From the NCBI GenBank assembly GCA_017165825.1, contig CM029387.1:17168740-17232739 (forward strand): DNA of 64,000 nt, written 5' to 3'. Shown here in pieces: positions 12,104 to 23,120 of the stretch. Position 1 is the stretch's first letter. Every line of letters begins with the position of its first letter. The position numbers and the translations under genes are program-made. The DNA comes from Hepsetus odoe. Lineage: Eukaryota; Chordata; Actinopteri; Characiformes; Hepsetidae. The notes below the pieces were generated by a model that was not told where the DNA came from, ran no database searches, and worked only from the letters and a program-made list of their open reading frames with translations.

Positions 12104-12520
12104 TACAGTACTGTGCAAAAGTCTTGAGCCACCCCCTCATTTCCTCATAGACATTTAAATCATTCAGGCAGAACAAAGCCAAATAAGACGCGGTGAAGAA
12201 ATGGATGGAGATGATTCCAGATGATCGGGTGATTCGTTTACTGCTGATGCTGAACGCTGAGTGGTTGGAACCTCTTTATCTAGAACCTTGTATGTTTAGG
12301 TCTTTTTTGCAGCGTGTTGCAGTATTTCTTTCATTTGATTTGCTCAAAATGACAAAGATAAGACAGTTTGACAGATGTTACTTAATATTTTTGCACCAAG
12401 CTAAAAGTCCTAGCGAATCACTTACAAAATATAAAGAAATGAGGGGTCGGCTCAGGAGTCTTGTATGTAGAAATACAGAAAATGATTAAAAATGCACAAA
12501 CACTCAGGCACCACTACAGT
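12104..12520. mobile_element. MITE / internally deleted DNA transposon
   Basis: The left end TACAGTACTGTGCAAAAGTC with TTGAGCCACCCCCTCATTTC (12104-12147) is mirrored by GAAATGAGGGGTCGGCTCAG and GAGTCTTG at 12436-12463, and GTGCCTGAGTGTTTGTGC (revcomp) near 12503. The body has no transposase motifs; the 98-codon frame inside it is not recognisable. Confidence 0.6.
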
Positions 12521-13343
12521 ACAGTAAAGACATTAAACATCAGAGTATAGAGAGTACAGTATAGTAACTGGTGACACCCTAATCTTAATGCTGATATTAA
12601 GCTCATCGACTGGTCTCAGGATGTTCTTAACTAAAAGTCTCTGCATAAGCGATAAATCTACAGGGCGTGTGTGATACTTGCGTGACACCAAGTTAGAAAT
12701 GACTCCAAATAAATCACAAAGCACTCATGTACTCCACTGTACTTCATGAAATCCTTTTCGGGCACAGGAACATTACACACAATATGATTTTAGTTGGGGG
12801 CAATTATGCTTGGGGAACGGTACAAATTAATTGAGCGTACTGTGGCCTGTTAGAGTAAATCAGCATCATATGTCTATGAATGCCTTATTATTATTATTAT
12901 TAACATTTCACAAACGCTATCTGACAAAAAACCAAAAAATGAGCAAAAAAAACACACACACACAAATTGAAACCTTTTCTTACAGCATATATTTCCTTTC
13001 CCAGTAAACACTTACTATGTTGAACATTAGAAGGTTTTCTGTTTTTGCATCCAGGGAACTCTTTTCATGCTCCTGCTTTAAATTCCCCTAAAAAAAGATT
13101 CTGCTCATTGGCTGTTACAAAGAACAGAGTTCCATTAGGCCCAGTGGGAACCAGCCTTGAACACTCGCTGACCACTTATACCAACTGGGCATAATGGCAC
13201 TTGAGCATGTATTTTAGTAATTTAAGGTTCTGGACTGACAGCCGATGGAAAAGCGCATGACTGTTTTCCACTTCCAGTGGTTACATTTCTTGTGGAAAAT
13301 CACCAATAGCGTAATTGTGTAACAGATTGAGAATTTAAAAAAA

Positions 13344-13600
13344 GAAAGTGAAAGTGACAACCCTTGTCATTGCGAGGTCACAGCACTGCACACCATGAAC
13401 CACAATGAAATTGGACCTCTGCTTTTAACCCATGCACACAAACACCGTGCAGCAGTGGGCAGCTATTGAAAGCGCCCGGGGAGCAGTGACAGGGACGGTA
13501 CCTTGCTCAGGGGTACCTCAGGGCAACCTACTTGTGAGGGAATCGAACCCACAATCTTCCGATGCGGGGCAACTCCCTAACCACTAGGCCACCGCTGCCC
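13344..13600 (-). repeat. SINE type A, near full length
   Basis: All parts present: gaaagtgaaagtgacaaccc tail, central block, GTGGGTTCGATTCCCTCAC B box and GGCCTAGTGGTTAGGGAG A box on the minus strand. Confidence 0.88.
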
Positions 13601-13947
13601 CATAAACTCAGTAATCAGATTTCTCTCTAAATAACAGTGCCTTTATTATTGCTTAGCAACTCTTCAACATGTGCATTTTCTAAACCATAACGTTCCTATT
13701 TACTAAGAAACATTTATTTGTGTTTTACAGCTTCAGCGAGCACACAATTCGATCATTAGTTGCGCTATTCATGGTTGCACCCTTGAAATAAGGTTGGTGT
13801 TTACTGGTTTTCTCAGGAAGCATGTGCAGACATAAAAATCCGTTAAAAAAACTCCCAAAAAAGTCCAAAACTAGGAAAGATGCAAAAGGCACTATGTTGC
13901 ATGCGATTTAACGTATCTGCATGTAAATATCTGATCACTCGTTTATA

Positions 13948-14115
13948 TTTACGGCATTGAGCGACTTCCATGTCCTAATTACAGGGACAACTCAGGGTTA
14001 AGGGTCTTGCTCAGGGACCCAGTGGTGGTAGTACTAGAGGTGGGATTCGAACCTGGGACCTCTTGATCCAGAGGTCCGTATGCAAGTACCCTACCACTAG
14101 ACCAGCGCCACCCTC
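13948..14115 (-). repeat. V-SINE-like tRNA-derived element
   Basis: On the minus strand: GGTGGCGCTGGTCTAGTGG (A box), CCAGGTTCGAATCCCACC (B box), GGTCCCTGAGCAAGACCCTT, and an end resembling the fish V-SINE tail (AATGCCGTAAAT). It differs in head and tail from the type A/B SINEs. Confidence 0.75.
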
Positions 14116-14497
14116 TCATAGTCTTCACCAACCCAAATGTCTTCAGTAAAAGGCAAAAAGTAATGAACTGGCCTTGCTGTTCAATTTGGAGGGGGCTGAA
14201 AAGGCCCGACTGCTGAACTGAAAGTCAGATTGCATTCTCTGAAATCCAATAACGGCTTTAATCCGATTTCAGAAGAGTAAGTTGTTAACATGACGACTTG
14301 AGGAATGAAATCATTCTCCAAATCGTATCGATTGTACTACATGTGCATATAATTGTAGCATAAACCATTAGCAGATCCATTAAAACACACAGAGCCTGGA
14401 GCTCTGGATCAGGCACTCCTAATTTACCTTCATTATACCAGAGCTCTAAGCATCGCTCCCGTTAACCCAACGATCACATTAAGAGATATTCTCCTAC

Positions 14498-14658
14498 TTG
14501 CTGTTGCCGAAGTTGACTGCCTGGTCACTAAGGATGTCAAACAGGATTGGCTTGTCGCCCATGCAGTATTTTCGAATGATCTCAATACAGCTGTGCATGG
14601 CTTTCCGAGACGGCTTGTTGTCGTGGAACAGATCGCCACCCAGCAGCACAAAATCAAC
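14498..14658 (-). CDS. mre11: mre11 exon with motif II (GGDLFH)
   Basis: This 161-base minus-strand exon runs from acceptor ttgccag to donor gtagga. It encodes 53 residues plus two bases: VDFVLLGGDLFHDNKPSRK near the start and DQAVNFGNS at the end. GGDLFH holds the bridging Asp of the two-metal site, and the KPSRK and KYCMGD stretches are MRE11-specific. The last AA joins the first G of the next exon as Lys. Confidence 0.97.
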
Positions 14659-15069
14659 CTGGCAAAGAGAAAAAGTGTGAACTGAATGAGAAAAACAGAG
14701 AATAAGAAGTGTCTCCATGTGGGACAGATCTAAATTAACATTATACTCATGCCTTCTTTGCAGATGAACTGCAGCAAAAGGTTAACTTCCTCCATTCTTT
14801 TTTAAAAAGTAACAACTTCCTCCGTTTAACTTAAGCCAAAATTCTTACCAAATGTAAAATTCTTGGAAAATGTGCAAAGGCAGGACTGAATCGGGACTAT
14901 TTGGGAAGGGAAGAGTGAAATGACCAGAATGTAAAAGCAACCAGATAAAGTGACCAGGTTGATCTCTATGACTGTAACTTCACTCTGATCAAAACATTTG
15001 AAATGGAGTGATTAACAAGACTCTTTATTCTTATTTTAACAAATCGTTTGAATCATTTAGGGTTCGTTT

Positions 15070-15315
15070 GAAAGTGAAAGTGAAAGTGACAACCCTCGTC
15101 ACAGCACTGCACACGTGAACCACAACAAAACTGGACCTCTGCATTTAACCCATGCAAACACCGTGCAGCAGTGGGCAGCTATTGAAAGTGCCTGGGGAGC
15201 AGTGACGGGGACGGTACCTTGCTCAAGGGTACCTCAGGGCAACCTACCTGAGGAAATCGAACCCACAATCTTCAGATGCGGGGTCAACTCCCTAACCACT
15301 AGGCCACCGCTGCCC
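15070..15315 (-). repeat. SINE type A, near full length
   Basis: Minus-strand copy with complete tail, central block, TGGGTTCGATTTCC B box and GGCCTAGTGGTTAGGGAG A box. It lies between two mre11 exons. Confidence 0.87.
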
Positions 15316-15972
15316 TTTACTCATTCTTTTGGGATTTTTGTCTGATTTTCTCCCCAATTTAATCCCGTGCATGAAAAACCAGCCACCCTCTTTCTTGAAC
15401 AGGCAAAAAAATAAATAAATCATAATACATTAGCCGTGTGCTTTACACTAGCTGGCACCTCTGCTTTGTCAGTATTGTCGATCAGCCAATTGAATCTCTG
15501 GGACTCCAGCAGAATGAGATGAAGAGCCACTAAAACTAGTCCCATTCTTTGTAAAAACCTGGTCAATAGTTATAGTTGCTAGGGAACAGATCACCTTGAA
15601 GGTAGCTTTAGAAAAAAGACTGAAGCGTCTAAATATAGAGTTGTCGATATTTTAAGCCCCATGATCAGTACGTAGTACGTTGAGTTTGATCCCCGCTGAT
15701 GATGCTGCAGCCACCCATGGCCTGGAGTCCAAAAGAGCAACAGACGGAGAGGTGTTGCATTAGCACGTCTGGACTCAGAAGCGATGTTCACGTGCTAGTC
15801 TGTTGATCTTATTGCATGATTTAGGTGATCTAGATAGTGGGTGGAGATGATTCAATTGGCCTGACAACTGGGAAGAATTCAAGTTTATTCTCTAAATTTT
15901 ACTAAAATACAGTTTGACGTCTAGAAGGAAAATTCCAGTGTCGATCACGTGCGTTTGACCTGCATTTCTCAC

Positions 15973-16105
15973 CTCATTGTCCTTCGCATATTTCATTATT
16001 TCGTCAAACGTCACGAATGTGTCGTTCCCTCTGACAGCATCTTTCTCCAAATAGCCCAGGTGGATATCAGTGGCAATGAGAACTTTAAACGTGTCGTCGT
16101 CATCC
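15973..16105 (-). CDS. mre11: mre11 exon with phosphoesterase motif I (DIHLG)
   Basis: This 133-base exon has acceptor tgcag before 16105 and donor gtgaga after 15973. It encodes 44 residues plus one leading base, starting DDDDTFKVLIATDIHLG and ending AKDNE. The Asp and His of DIHLG are metal ligands of the MRE11 active site, at about residues 21 and 23 of the assembled protein (human D20 and H22). The following KDAVRGND is characteristic of MRE11. Confidence 0.96.
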
Positions 16106-16605
16106 CTGCAGCAAACCAGTAAGAGACTGAATCAAAGCCAAGACACCAACACGGCATCAGCCAGACTCATTTTTAATTACATCTGGCAGGTAATGCCCTC
16201 GTGTCACCCATTTGCAGGCAGCTAAAGAGACGGGATGCGTTAACACCTGTCACTGCGCTGGAGGATTTTCCTCTTCTCCAATCAAGTCATGGCAGACTTG
16301 TTTAGAGAGGTAATGTAGAGCTTAACTCCTAAGAGAGAGGTTAATAAACGCCTGGCAACAGAATCAAACTTTTGACAGTCACTTCACTAAATCCCCACTG
16401 AAGACGTGTGGAGTGAGCTGATGAAGGGGGTCCTGTGAAGACAACCTGATTGGATCAGAGAGATTCTGTGTTTTTCTTTAATCTTTTAATTTAGGAGATG
16501 AGTCATGGGTGCCGAAAAATTGGACTTGTTTTGGTTTTTTTTGGATAAAATATTTGATGTGTGAAGTGTTCTGGTGATTTGACTTCAAATGTTTAGGTCG
16601 CCTGC

Positions 16606-16745
16606 ATAACTAGCGACCTGTCCAGGGTGTTTCTCCACCTTTTGCCCTGTGAGAGCTGGGATAGACTCCAGCAACCCCCCCCACCACCCCCATACACACA
16701 CATCCTAATTAGGACAAGCGGCTATGAAAAGGAGTGAGTGAGATT
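16606..16745 (+). repeat. Isolated LINE-type tail (type B 3' end)
   Basis: GCGACCTGTCCAGGGTGT, GAGCTGGGATAGACTCCAGC and AATTAGGACAAGCGGC, ending in a (GAGT)n tract. The tRNA head is missing (5' truncation). Confidence 0.75.
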
Positions 16746-17195
16746 GAGAGAGTTCACATTCGCTTCTCACATTTTAAGCTAATATTAAAGCTAAACAATT
16801 CATCTTTTTTCCCCCAAAATGAAAAATGCTGGAGTTATATTCTATATTCTGATCTGTTGACTTTAAAAATTATGCAAATAATTCTAAGCTTGTGAACGGG
16901 CAGGCCATATTAAATCTAGTGCTGAAGGCCCAAAAAAAAAAAAGTAAAAAAGACTTGACTAAAAAGGACACGAGCAGAAAAAAAAAAATTAGTTTCATTC
17001 TGCATTACCGCAAAACCACTGATAATAAAATGACAGCTAAATCATTCGTTCATCACTGTAAGACTTTTTTTCTCCCCCCAAAGTGCCAAAAGTTACGGGG
17101 CTAACTGTATATTTTACATTTACTTATATTTTATATGTGACTTCAGAATATACACTTCACATATATAGATTCATTCACAATAAACAATAGGGAAC

Positions 17196-17198
<3 letters not shown>

Positions 17199-17235
<37 letters not shown>
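17199..17235. repeat. (TA)n microsatellite
   Basis: Perfect AT run in the mre11 5' intron. Confidence 0.9.
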
Positions 17236-17238
<3 letters not shown>

Positions 17239-17805
17239 GTATTTATTGCATAACGTATAGGTGGTCTAGATATTAAGGCGCAAGCATTAAACAATAAATA
17301 TTGTCATAAAAGTCTTTTGCACGGTACCGTAAGGTTAAGATGTTAAACAAGTCATAGAGTGATTCACTGTTGTGTGTCTCTTAAAGCTACATCACGGAAA
17401 GTATTCTAGGCAGTGGCTATAAATAGATTGTAATACATTGGTGGAGAGGTCTGAAGTACTACAAGCCATAATAGTATCCATAGAATCCACAGAATCCATT
17501 TTTCCCAGATTTTACCATCGTCAACATACAAACAAGACACAAGAGGGTTCACCAGCCATTCTGGAGTGGGGAAAAAAAGCGTTGCAGACATGACAACACC
17601 CGGTCTCTTCCTCCGCAACTGCAAAGTCAATTTCTCGACAATGAAACATATCCATTGATGCATCTCCGATTATAGACAAAGATCAAAAATGAGGATTAAA
17701 TTAAGTAGCAGTAATGGATAGTGTGTTTACTGCAACAATCCCATACCCAAATTCCCTGTAACACGCCATCCAATCAGAATCCATAATAAAACTCATTGCA
17801 CCTAC

Positions 17806-17861
17806 ATTGGATTTCCAGATGAGGTCATTTTGAGAGGACAGGCGATGAGGTCATCGGCCGA
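17806..17861 (-). CDS. mre11: mre11 start-codon exon (coding 17806-17828)
   Basis: On the minus strand the ATG at 17828-17826 opens M-T-S-S-G-N-P-AT, followed by the donor gtaggt. The exon ends in phase 2, exactly what the next exon needs (its first base G completes a Met codon, then DDDDTFK). Fish and mammalian MRE11 start with a short M-S/T-rich leader followed by an acidic DD/E stretch, so the fit is good. An acceptor AG at 17863-17862 would start the exon. A second ATG lies 23 bases upstream in a near-copy of the same ten bases, but it is out of frame and meets a stop after nine codons (a possible uORF). Confidence 0.68.
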
Positions 17862-18490
17862 CTGGGTTTAGATGGATTAATCTGTTAACAGCCGAAGAAC
17901 CTGAGGAAGAATTCACCAAAATGGTCAGATTAACAGCAGCGATACAGCCAATTAGGAAAACTCTTTTTCAACCCAACTGCTAAACTGAGAAGAAACAGTT
18001 CAGTGACTTTATTTAGGCTGAGTTCAGCTAAACCTCTAATTAGGGCGCATGGGTTTTGCGGCCTTCATTCGCTTATTACAGTGATGAAGCAAGGCTGTAA
18101 CATGTGGCTGAGTTTCATCTTAACGAAGGCCTTTCCTAATTAGCTCACTAGGGGTCCTGCAATCCTCCTTTGCCCATTTTATTAGGAATACGAGGTCTGT
18201 GCAGGTCCCATTCACAATGGTCGACGAGGATGTTTACAGCAGCTTGCGGCGCGTGGCAGAGAAGTGTCACTGAGCTCAGTTTAACTGGACTGAGCCACTG
18301 TCCAGCTCCGCATGTTCAGTGCCCATAATTGTCCAGAAGCTAATTTTTTTAATCAGCTCCCTGAGAGTCCATGTGCCTTCAAAAAACCCTGCAAGCACGT
18401 GCCACTGATACCTTCCCTTCACGCTCTGAACTCCTCACTATAATTTATCTGTACATTTTATTTCTTACTTAGTTTGCTTAAGGGAAGAAC

Positions 18491-18722
18491 AAGTGAAAGT
18501 GAAAGTGGCAACCCTCGTCATTGCGAGGTCACAGCACAGCAGACAGTGAACCACAGCGAAACTGGACCTCTGCATTTAACCCATGCACACTCAAAAACCG
18601 TGCAGGGAGCAGTGACGGGGACGGCACTTTGCTCAAAGGTACCTCAGGGCAACCTATTGGGAAGGGGTTAGAAACCCTGATCCTCCAATCACGCAGCTAA
18701 CGACTACCACTAGGCCACCGCT
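18491..18722 (-). repeat. SINE type A
   Basis: Minus-strand copy with tail, central block and A box; part of the central linker (cagtgggcagctattg) is deleted. Confidence 0.83.
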
Positions 18723-18890
18723 GAATGACCACTGATCATAATTTCATCAAGAATCCTGCCCTGTCGGCTCTTGTAAAAACTGGGTCAATAGTGATAGGTG
18801 CTCGGGAAGAGATTAGCTTGGATGTGGCTTAAGAAACAAGAAATGTAGAAGCTTCCAAGAATCTTGTCCTGTGTCTCTATGAAAACAGAA

Positions 18891-19112
18891 AAAGTGAAAG
18901 TGACTATTCTTGTCATTGTGAAACAGCACAGCTCAAAGTGAGACACAAAATGAAAATCCACCTCTGCTTTTCACCCATACACACTGTGCAGCAGGGGGCA
19001 GCTATTTAAAGCACCTGTGTAGCAGTGATGGGGACGGTACATTGCTCAAGGGTACCTCTGGGCAACCTACTGGTGTGGGATTTGAACCCATGACCTTCTG
19101 ATCCTGGGGCCT
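18891..19112 (-). repeat. SINE type A, older copy
   Basis: Diverged tail (gtgaaagtgactattcttg), central block and B box on the minus strand; the head is truncated after ggggcctatcc. Confidence 0.78.
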
Positions 19113-19149
19113 ATCCTATCTGGCCATATCTGGGTGCTGGACATGGCTG

Positions 19150-19230
19150 TCCACTGCTGCAGTGTGTGTGAGTTAAATGCAGAGAATGCACACCGTTGTG
19201 CTTCACAATGACTAATAGTCACTTTCATTT
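19150..19230 (+). repeat. SINE type A tail fragment
   Basis: Plus-strand 3' third of the element (gagttaaatgcagagaatgc ... agtcactttcattt), opposite to the adjacent minus-strand copy. Confidence 0.6.
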
Positions 19231-19932
19231 ACACTAGCGCATCAAAGCTGCAAATAGGACCGTGTCCATCCTGACTTCTGTCCAGTGCTGAAAGAACTCA
19301 TCAGAGCAGGAATATGGAGCCTTATCTCCTGAACCTCTATATCTATCTTTTCTTTCACATCATGGTGACGCCCCAGTGCGTCTCCTGACTGGGGGAAGAG
19401 ATGGAACCAGGATGCACTTTTGGAAGAGACCTAGTTGTGTGATGCTCTGGGTAATGATCTGCTGGGAAATCTTGGATCCTGGATCATGTGGATATTATTT
19501 TGACACCTACCTAAACAGACCAAGTATACACTTAGTGGCAATGTCAGTCCCTTCAAAAAGGATCTACACAATAATAAGGAAGTGTTTTTAACGTAAGGAT
19601 AAGAATTCATTTTTACATTAAAGGCAAAGCAAAATAATATAAAACCTAATGTATATACGAAGTGTAAGGATCGTATATAACGGAGAGGAATGTTATTATA
19701 TTATTATTTGAAAGAAAAAAACACGCAAAACAATGTTTACACTCCTAATTTGTCTCTTTCTGCCCTCCAGTGATGAACCCAAACACCCATCAGCTCCATC
19801 AGCGCTCCCTCATAACTTAGACAAAATACCCACAAAGTACCCGCTTCAAACCAGCAGCAACACAGTAAACGAGTGAGGTTATTTGGTTCGTACAAAAGCT
19901 TTATAAAAACACTCGCGCCTAAAACCATTTAC

Positions 19933-20000
19933 CTCTCCGGCACCACAGAGCAGGCACACGTGAAGTTTCCCTCCCCCGGAATTCGTCGGCGCGCGGTGTA
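19933..20000 (-). other. mre11: mre11 probable noncoding exon 1
   Basis: Read on the minus strand this GC-rich stretch ends CCGGAGAG|gtaaat, a good splice donor at 19933/19932, about 100 bases from the start of ankrd49 on the other strand. An ATG at about 20012 opens a frame through the donor, but its phase does not match the next coding exons, so I treat the exon as 5' UTR. The upstream boundary (transcription start) is a guess. Confidence 0.55.
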
Positions 20001-20080
20001 TCACGGGACATGTAGTTCCAGGAGTACTTTCGAACAGCTAGTGAAAGGCTAAAAGAAACTACATTTCCCAGAACAATAAC
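19990..20080. promoter_or_regulatory. Shared mre11/ankrd49 bidirectional promoter with two inverted ZNF143-type elements
   Basis: Between the divergent genes lie AACTACATTTCCCAGAA on the plus strand (20057-20073) and a diverged copy on the minus strand, AACTACATGTCCCGTGA (20017-20001). They point in opposite directions, 40 bases apart. ACTACA..TCCCAG is the known ZNF143/THAP11 site, common in bidirectional housekeeping promoters. The surroundings contain CpGs (gtcggcgcgcgg at 19985-19996) and no TATA box. Factor binding is inferred from the motif. Confidence 0.7.
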
Positions 20081-20387
20081 AGCAAGAAGGAAGCCGAGCC
20101 TGTGGCGCTGTGCTGGTTGTTTCTACGGGGAGGAGAGGTCGGTGTTTATCTGGTGAATGGTCATTTAATGGGAATGTTGTATTCTGAATTATTTGCTAAC
20201 CTGGTTTTTACAGGACATATATGCATGTTTTACAGAGAACGTATCTCTCTCTGTCTGTCTGTCTTATATATATATATAAATGAATATTTTGCATATGTTC
20301 AAAATGTTATTACAAGAAAATATGACAAAATCTTTACAAATTGAAATGGAATGGTTTTTATTATTTTATAGTTTAAATTGTCACTGG

Positions 20388-20630
20388 TAGCGGTGGTCTC
20401 GTGGTTATGGTTTTGGCCCCAGGATCAGAAGGACATGGGTTTGCATCCCGGACCAGTAGGTTGCCCTGAGGTACCCTTGAGCAAGGTACTGTCCCCTTCA
20501 CTGCTCCCCAGGCGCTTTCATTAGTTCCCCTGCAACACAGTGTGTGTGGGTGAAAAGCAGAGGCAGCATTTATTGTGTCTCACTGTGTGCTGTGTTTCTT
20601 ACTGACAAAAGGTCACCTTCACTTTCACTT
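20388..20630 (+). repeat. SINE type A in the first ankrd49 intron
   Basis: Plus-strand copy with A box TGGTCTCGTGG, B box GGTTTGCATCCC, central block and tail ggtcaccttcactttcactt. Confidence 0.83.
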
Positions 20631-20781
20631 CATCTTTTGGAGATATGAAATACATTTCAGTTAGTCGGATGAACCGAAGGGGCAGCGCAGAATGTGTTGG
20701 TCTACAGTGAAATATGGAGGTGGCTCGTGACAGTCTGGAGTGTTTTGGGGGAGAAAGATCTGAAAAACAGCACGCAGTTGA

Positions 20782-21034
20782 AAAAGTGAAAGTGAAAGTG
20801 ACAACCCTTGTCATTGCGAGGTCATGGCACAGCACACATGAACCACAACGAAATTAGACCTCTGCATTTAACCCATACACACACGTGCAGCAGTGGGCAG
20901 CTATTGAAAGCGCCCGGGGAGCAGTGATGGGGACGGTACCTTGCTCAAGGGTACCTCAGGGCAACCCACTGGGGTGGGAATCGAACCCACAATCTTCCAA
21001 TGTGGGGCCAACTCCCTAACCACTAGGCCACCGC
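20782..21034 (-). repeat. SINE type A, inverted relative to both neighbours
   Basis: Near full-length minus-strand copy; its tail begins aaagtgaaagtgaaagtgac. Confidence 0.86.
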
Positions 21035-21337
21035 ACCAGTTTCTTGTGGTTTATGTATCATTGGACAAGCATTCCTAGCATGGGACAGGTTTGACCAAAG
21101 AGGTCAAAATGAGTGTCCAGCAAATTAGTCAGAACTGTTTGTATGCTTGAGAAGGTGCTGGGAGGGTTTAGATATAAGTTATTTCCAAAAATTGCTGGAA
21201 AGGAGGCAGTGATGTGCTGCTGCAATAAAGGAAAGAGGTGGTTATTTTGATGAAACTCACAGTCATTATAATTATCTTGCAATGTAAAAGTAAGCAGAGT
21301 AGTTGACTAAAGGAGCAGTTGAGAACACTTTGGTCAA

Positions 21338-21598
21338 GCGGCAGCGGTGGCCTAGTGGTTAGCGCGTTAGCCGCATGATCGGGGGTTCAAACCCCTTCCC
21401 AATAGGTTGCCCTGAGGTACCCTTGAGCAAGGTACCGTCCCCATCACTGCTCCCCGGGCGCTTTCAATAGCTGCCCACTGCTGCACGGTGTTGAGTGTGC
21501 ATGGGTTAAATGCAGAGGTCCAATTTCGTTGTAGTTCATGTGTGCTGTGCCGTGACCTCGCAATGACAAGGGTTGTCACTTTCACTTTTTCACTTTCA
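21338..21598 (+). repeat. SINE type A just upstream of the ankrd49 coding exon
   Basis: Near full-length plus-strand copy (GCAGCGGTGGCCTAGTGG head, GGGGTTCAAACCCC B box). It ends about 120 bases before the splice acceptor at 21721. Confidence 0.88.
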
Positions 21599-21731
21599 AT
21601 CAAGTTAATTTGGTGCCAAACAACAAAACATTCAAAACGGTCTCTAAACACTGTGTGCTCTATTTGGAAATCAGTTTTAAGCAGCAGCTTCATCTGTTTT
21701 ATGTTTTGCCCCTTCAAACAGGCCCTTGCTG

Positions 21732-21950
21732 ATGATGGAGTTTCCTGATAATTTTAACCAGCTTGACTTGCTGCAGTCTCATGGTCACATGATTCCTCTG
21801 GGGACGGAGAGCGCCTGGGATGAGGAAGGAGACGAGGATGATGATGATGATGACGAAGTCCAGCACAGCAAGGAGTGGTACGAGCAGCAGGAGCTCAGAC
21901 TGAAAGACAATCCTGTGGAGCTGATGCTCTGGGCTGCAGAGAAGAACAGG
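21732..21950 (+). CDS. ankrd49: ankrd49 coding exon 1 (acidic N-terminus)
   Basis: The acceptor caaacag ends at 21721. Two consecutive ATGs (21732, 21735) lie ten bases inside the exon and I take the first. The protein begins MMEFPDNFNQLDLLQSHGH, then an acidic DEEGDEDDDDDDE run, then KEWYEQQE and LMLWAAEKNR, which ends exactly at donor gtgaaa. FNQL.LL..HGH.IP and LWAAEKNR match the ANKRD49 family. The acidic tract is encoded by a GATGAT repeat and may vary in length. Confidence 0.95.
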
Positions 21951-22614
21951 GTGAAATATCGTTATCTTTACACACGATCTAAACTCCAGCCTAAGAACAC
22001 ACAGCTGCAGTGTGTAGAGTCTGTTTTCCGGATGCAAATTAAGCAGAGCTCGTCAAACTTGCACCATCAGTAAAGCGGCTTATGTTAGATAGAGTTTGCA
22101 GGTCTGTGAGTCTCTTCTGCAGCGTTCTGTTTCGACTTTAAAGGAACATTGCAGCATCGTACAAATCTTTTCAGATCTGTTTGTTTATCGGAAGCAATTG
22201 TCACTTCTCAGACATTAATGAGAACATCCTTTTCAAGACTTACAAAGGAAAACCTGTGCCACACATTTATGACAGAACCCGTTGTATTTACTGCCTGAAA
22301 GGTGTTGTGAGCTTAAACAAATCTGACTAAAGGCTAGCAAGTCTAATTCTTTAAGAAAAATAAGAAAATATTTTTTTCTCAGTTCTTGCCTATATAAAGC
22401 AGTTGCAATTTTGGATTTTATTATTTATCTTTCTGTTCTTTTGTTAGGCTTCTTTCAGGCAGTGCTGCTCATGGAGATATTGAAGAAAAGCTACTAAAAA
22501 TTCACTGGCTCACAGCTAAACCTCTGCAGCAGGGCTGTGTGTGTGTTCTTACCCCGTCATAGTGTTTTTGGTAAAACTAGGACGAATATAAACTAAGACT
22601 CTATAAAACTGTGA

Positions 22615-23120
22615 CGGCGAGTGTGGAAGAGAGGCGAAAAAGAGAGTGCAGGCAGGTTGGAATGGGTGGAGAAGAGTGATTTGTGACAGACGGGTACCAG
22701 CTAGAGTAAAAGGAAAATGTTTACAGGACGGGTTGGAGACGGTGGCACTGATGAAAAGACAGGAGCTGGAGATGTCAGAGTTAAAGATGCTGAGGTTTTT
22801 GTTGGGTGTGACGAGGATGGACTGGATTAGAAATGAGTATATTAGAGGGACAGCTCAGGTTGGATGTTTGGGAGAGAAGGTTACAGAAGCAAGGTTGTGT
22901 TGATTTGGACATGTGCAGAGGAGAGACGAGGAGGATGTTGAGGATGGAGCTGCCAGGAAAGAGGAAAAGACGAAGACCAAAGTGGAGGTTTATGGACGTG
23001 GTGAGAGAGGACATGCAGGTGGTTGGTTTAAAGGAGAAAGATGCAGATGACAGGAAGAAATGGAGACGGTTGATCCGCTGTTGCGAACCCTAAACGGGAG
23101 CAACCGGAAAAAAAAAAACC
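22615..23120 (+). mobile_element. RTE-type LINE, 5'-truncated 3' end
   Basis: The translation shows the C-terminus of an RTE-clade reverse transcriptase in two frames: GWRRVICDRRVPARVKGK, LKMLRFLLGVTRMDWIRNEY, then GKRKRRRPKWRFMDVVRED and WRRLIRCCEP before a stop, followed by a poly-A run. A 20-base target-site duplication with one mismatch flanks it (22595-22614 and 23121-23140). At least one frameshift disrupts it, and the endonuclease and RT core are absent. Confidence 0.9.

Larger units (their letters stand above)
1..20000 (-). other. mre11: mre11 gene span (5' half; 3' half lies beyond the left edge)
   Basis: MRE11 is the nuclease of the MRE11-RAD50-NBS1 complex, which senses and resects DNA double-strand breaks in the nucleus and activates ATM. 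Five minus-strand coding exons (17806-17828, 15973-16105, 14498-14658, 11657-11744, 4359-4500) have GT/AG borders and matching phases, and together give 182 residues. Metallophosphoesterase motifs appear in the family order: DIHLG, GGDLFH and HGNHDD. The fourth motif (GHEH), the DNA-binding region and the C-terminal Gly-Arg tail are not in the window. A noncoding first exon ends at 19933. The intron after 4359 is longer than 4.3 kb, because I see no following exon in 1-4358. Identity is sure from motif order and flanking text; the start-codon exon is less sure. Confidence 0.95.

Noticed and set aside
16138..16150. ATG just upstream of the mre11 DDDDTFK exon as a start exon
   Set aside because: The intron would be only about 30 bases; the 17826 ATG fits both phase and family leader.
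21338..21410. tRNA gene calls from A and B boxes in SINE heads
   Set aside because: The boxes are present, but the cloverleaf is degenerate and each is attached to a SINE body, so these are retroposons.
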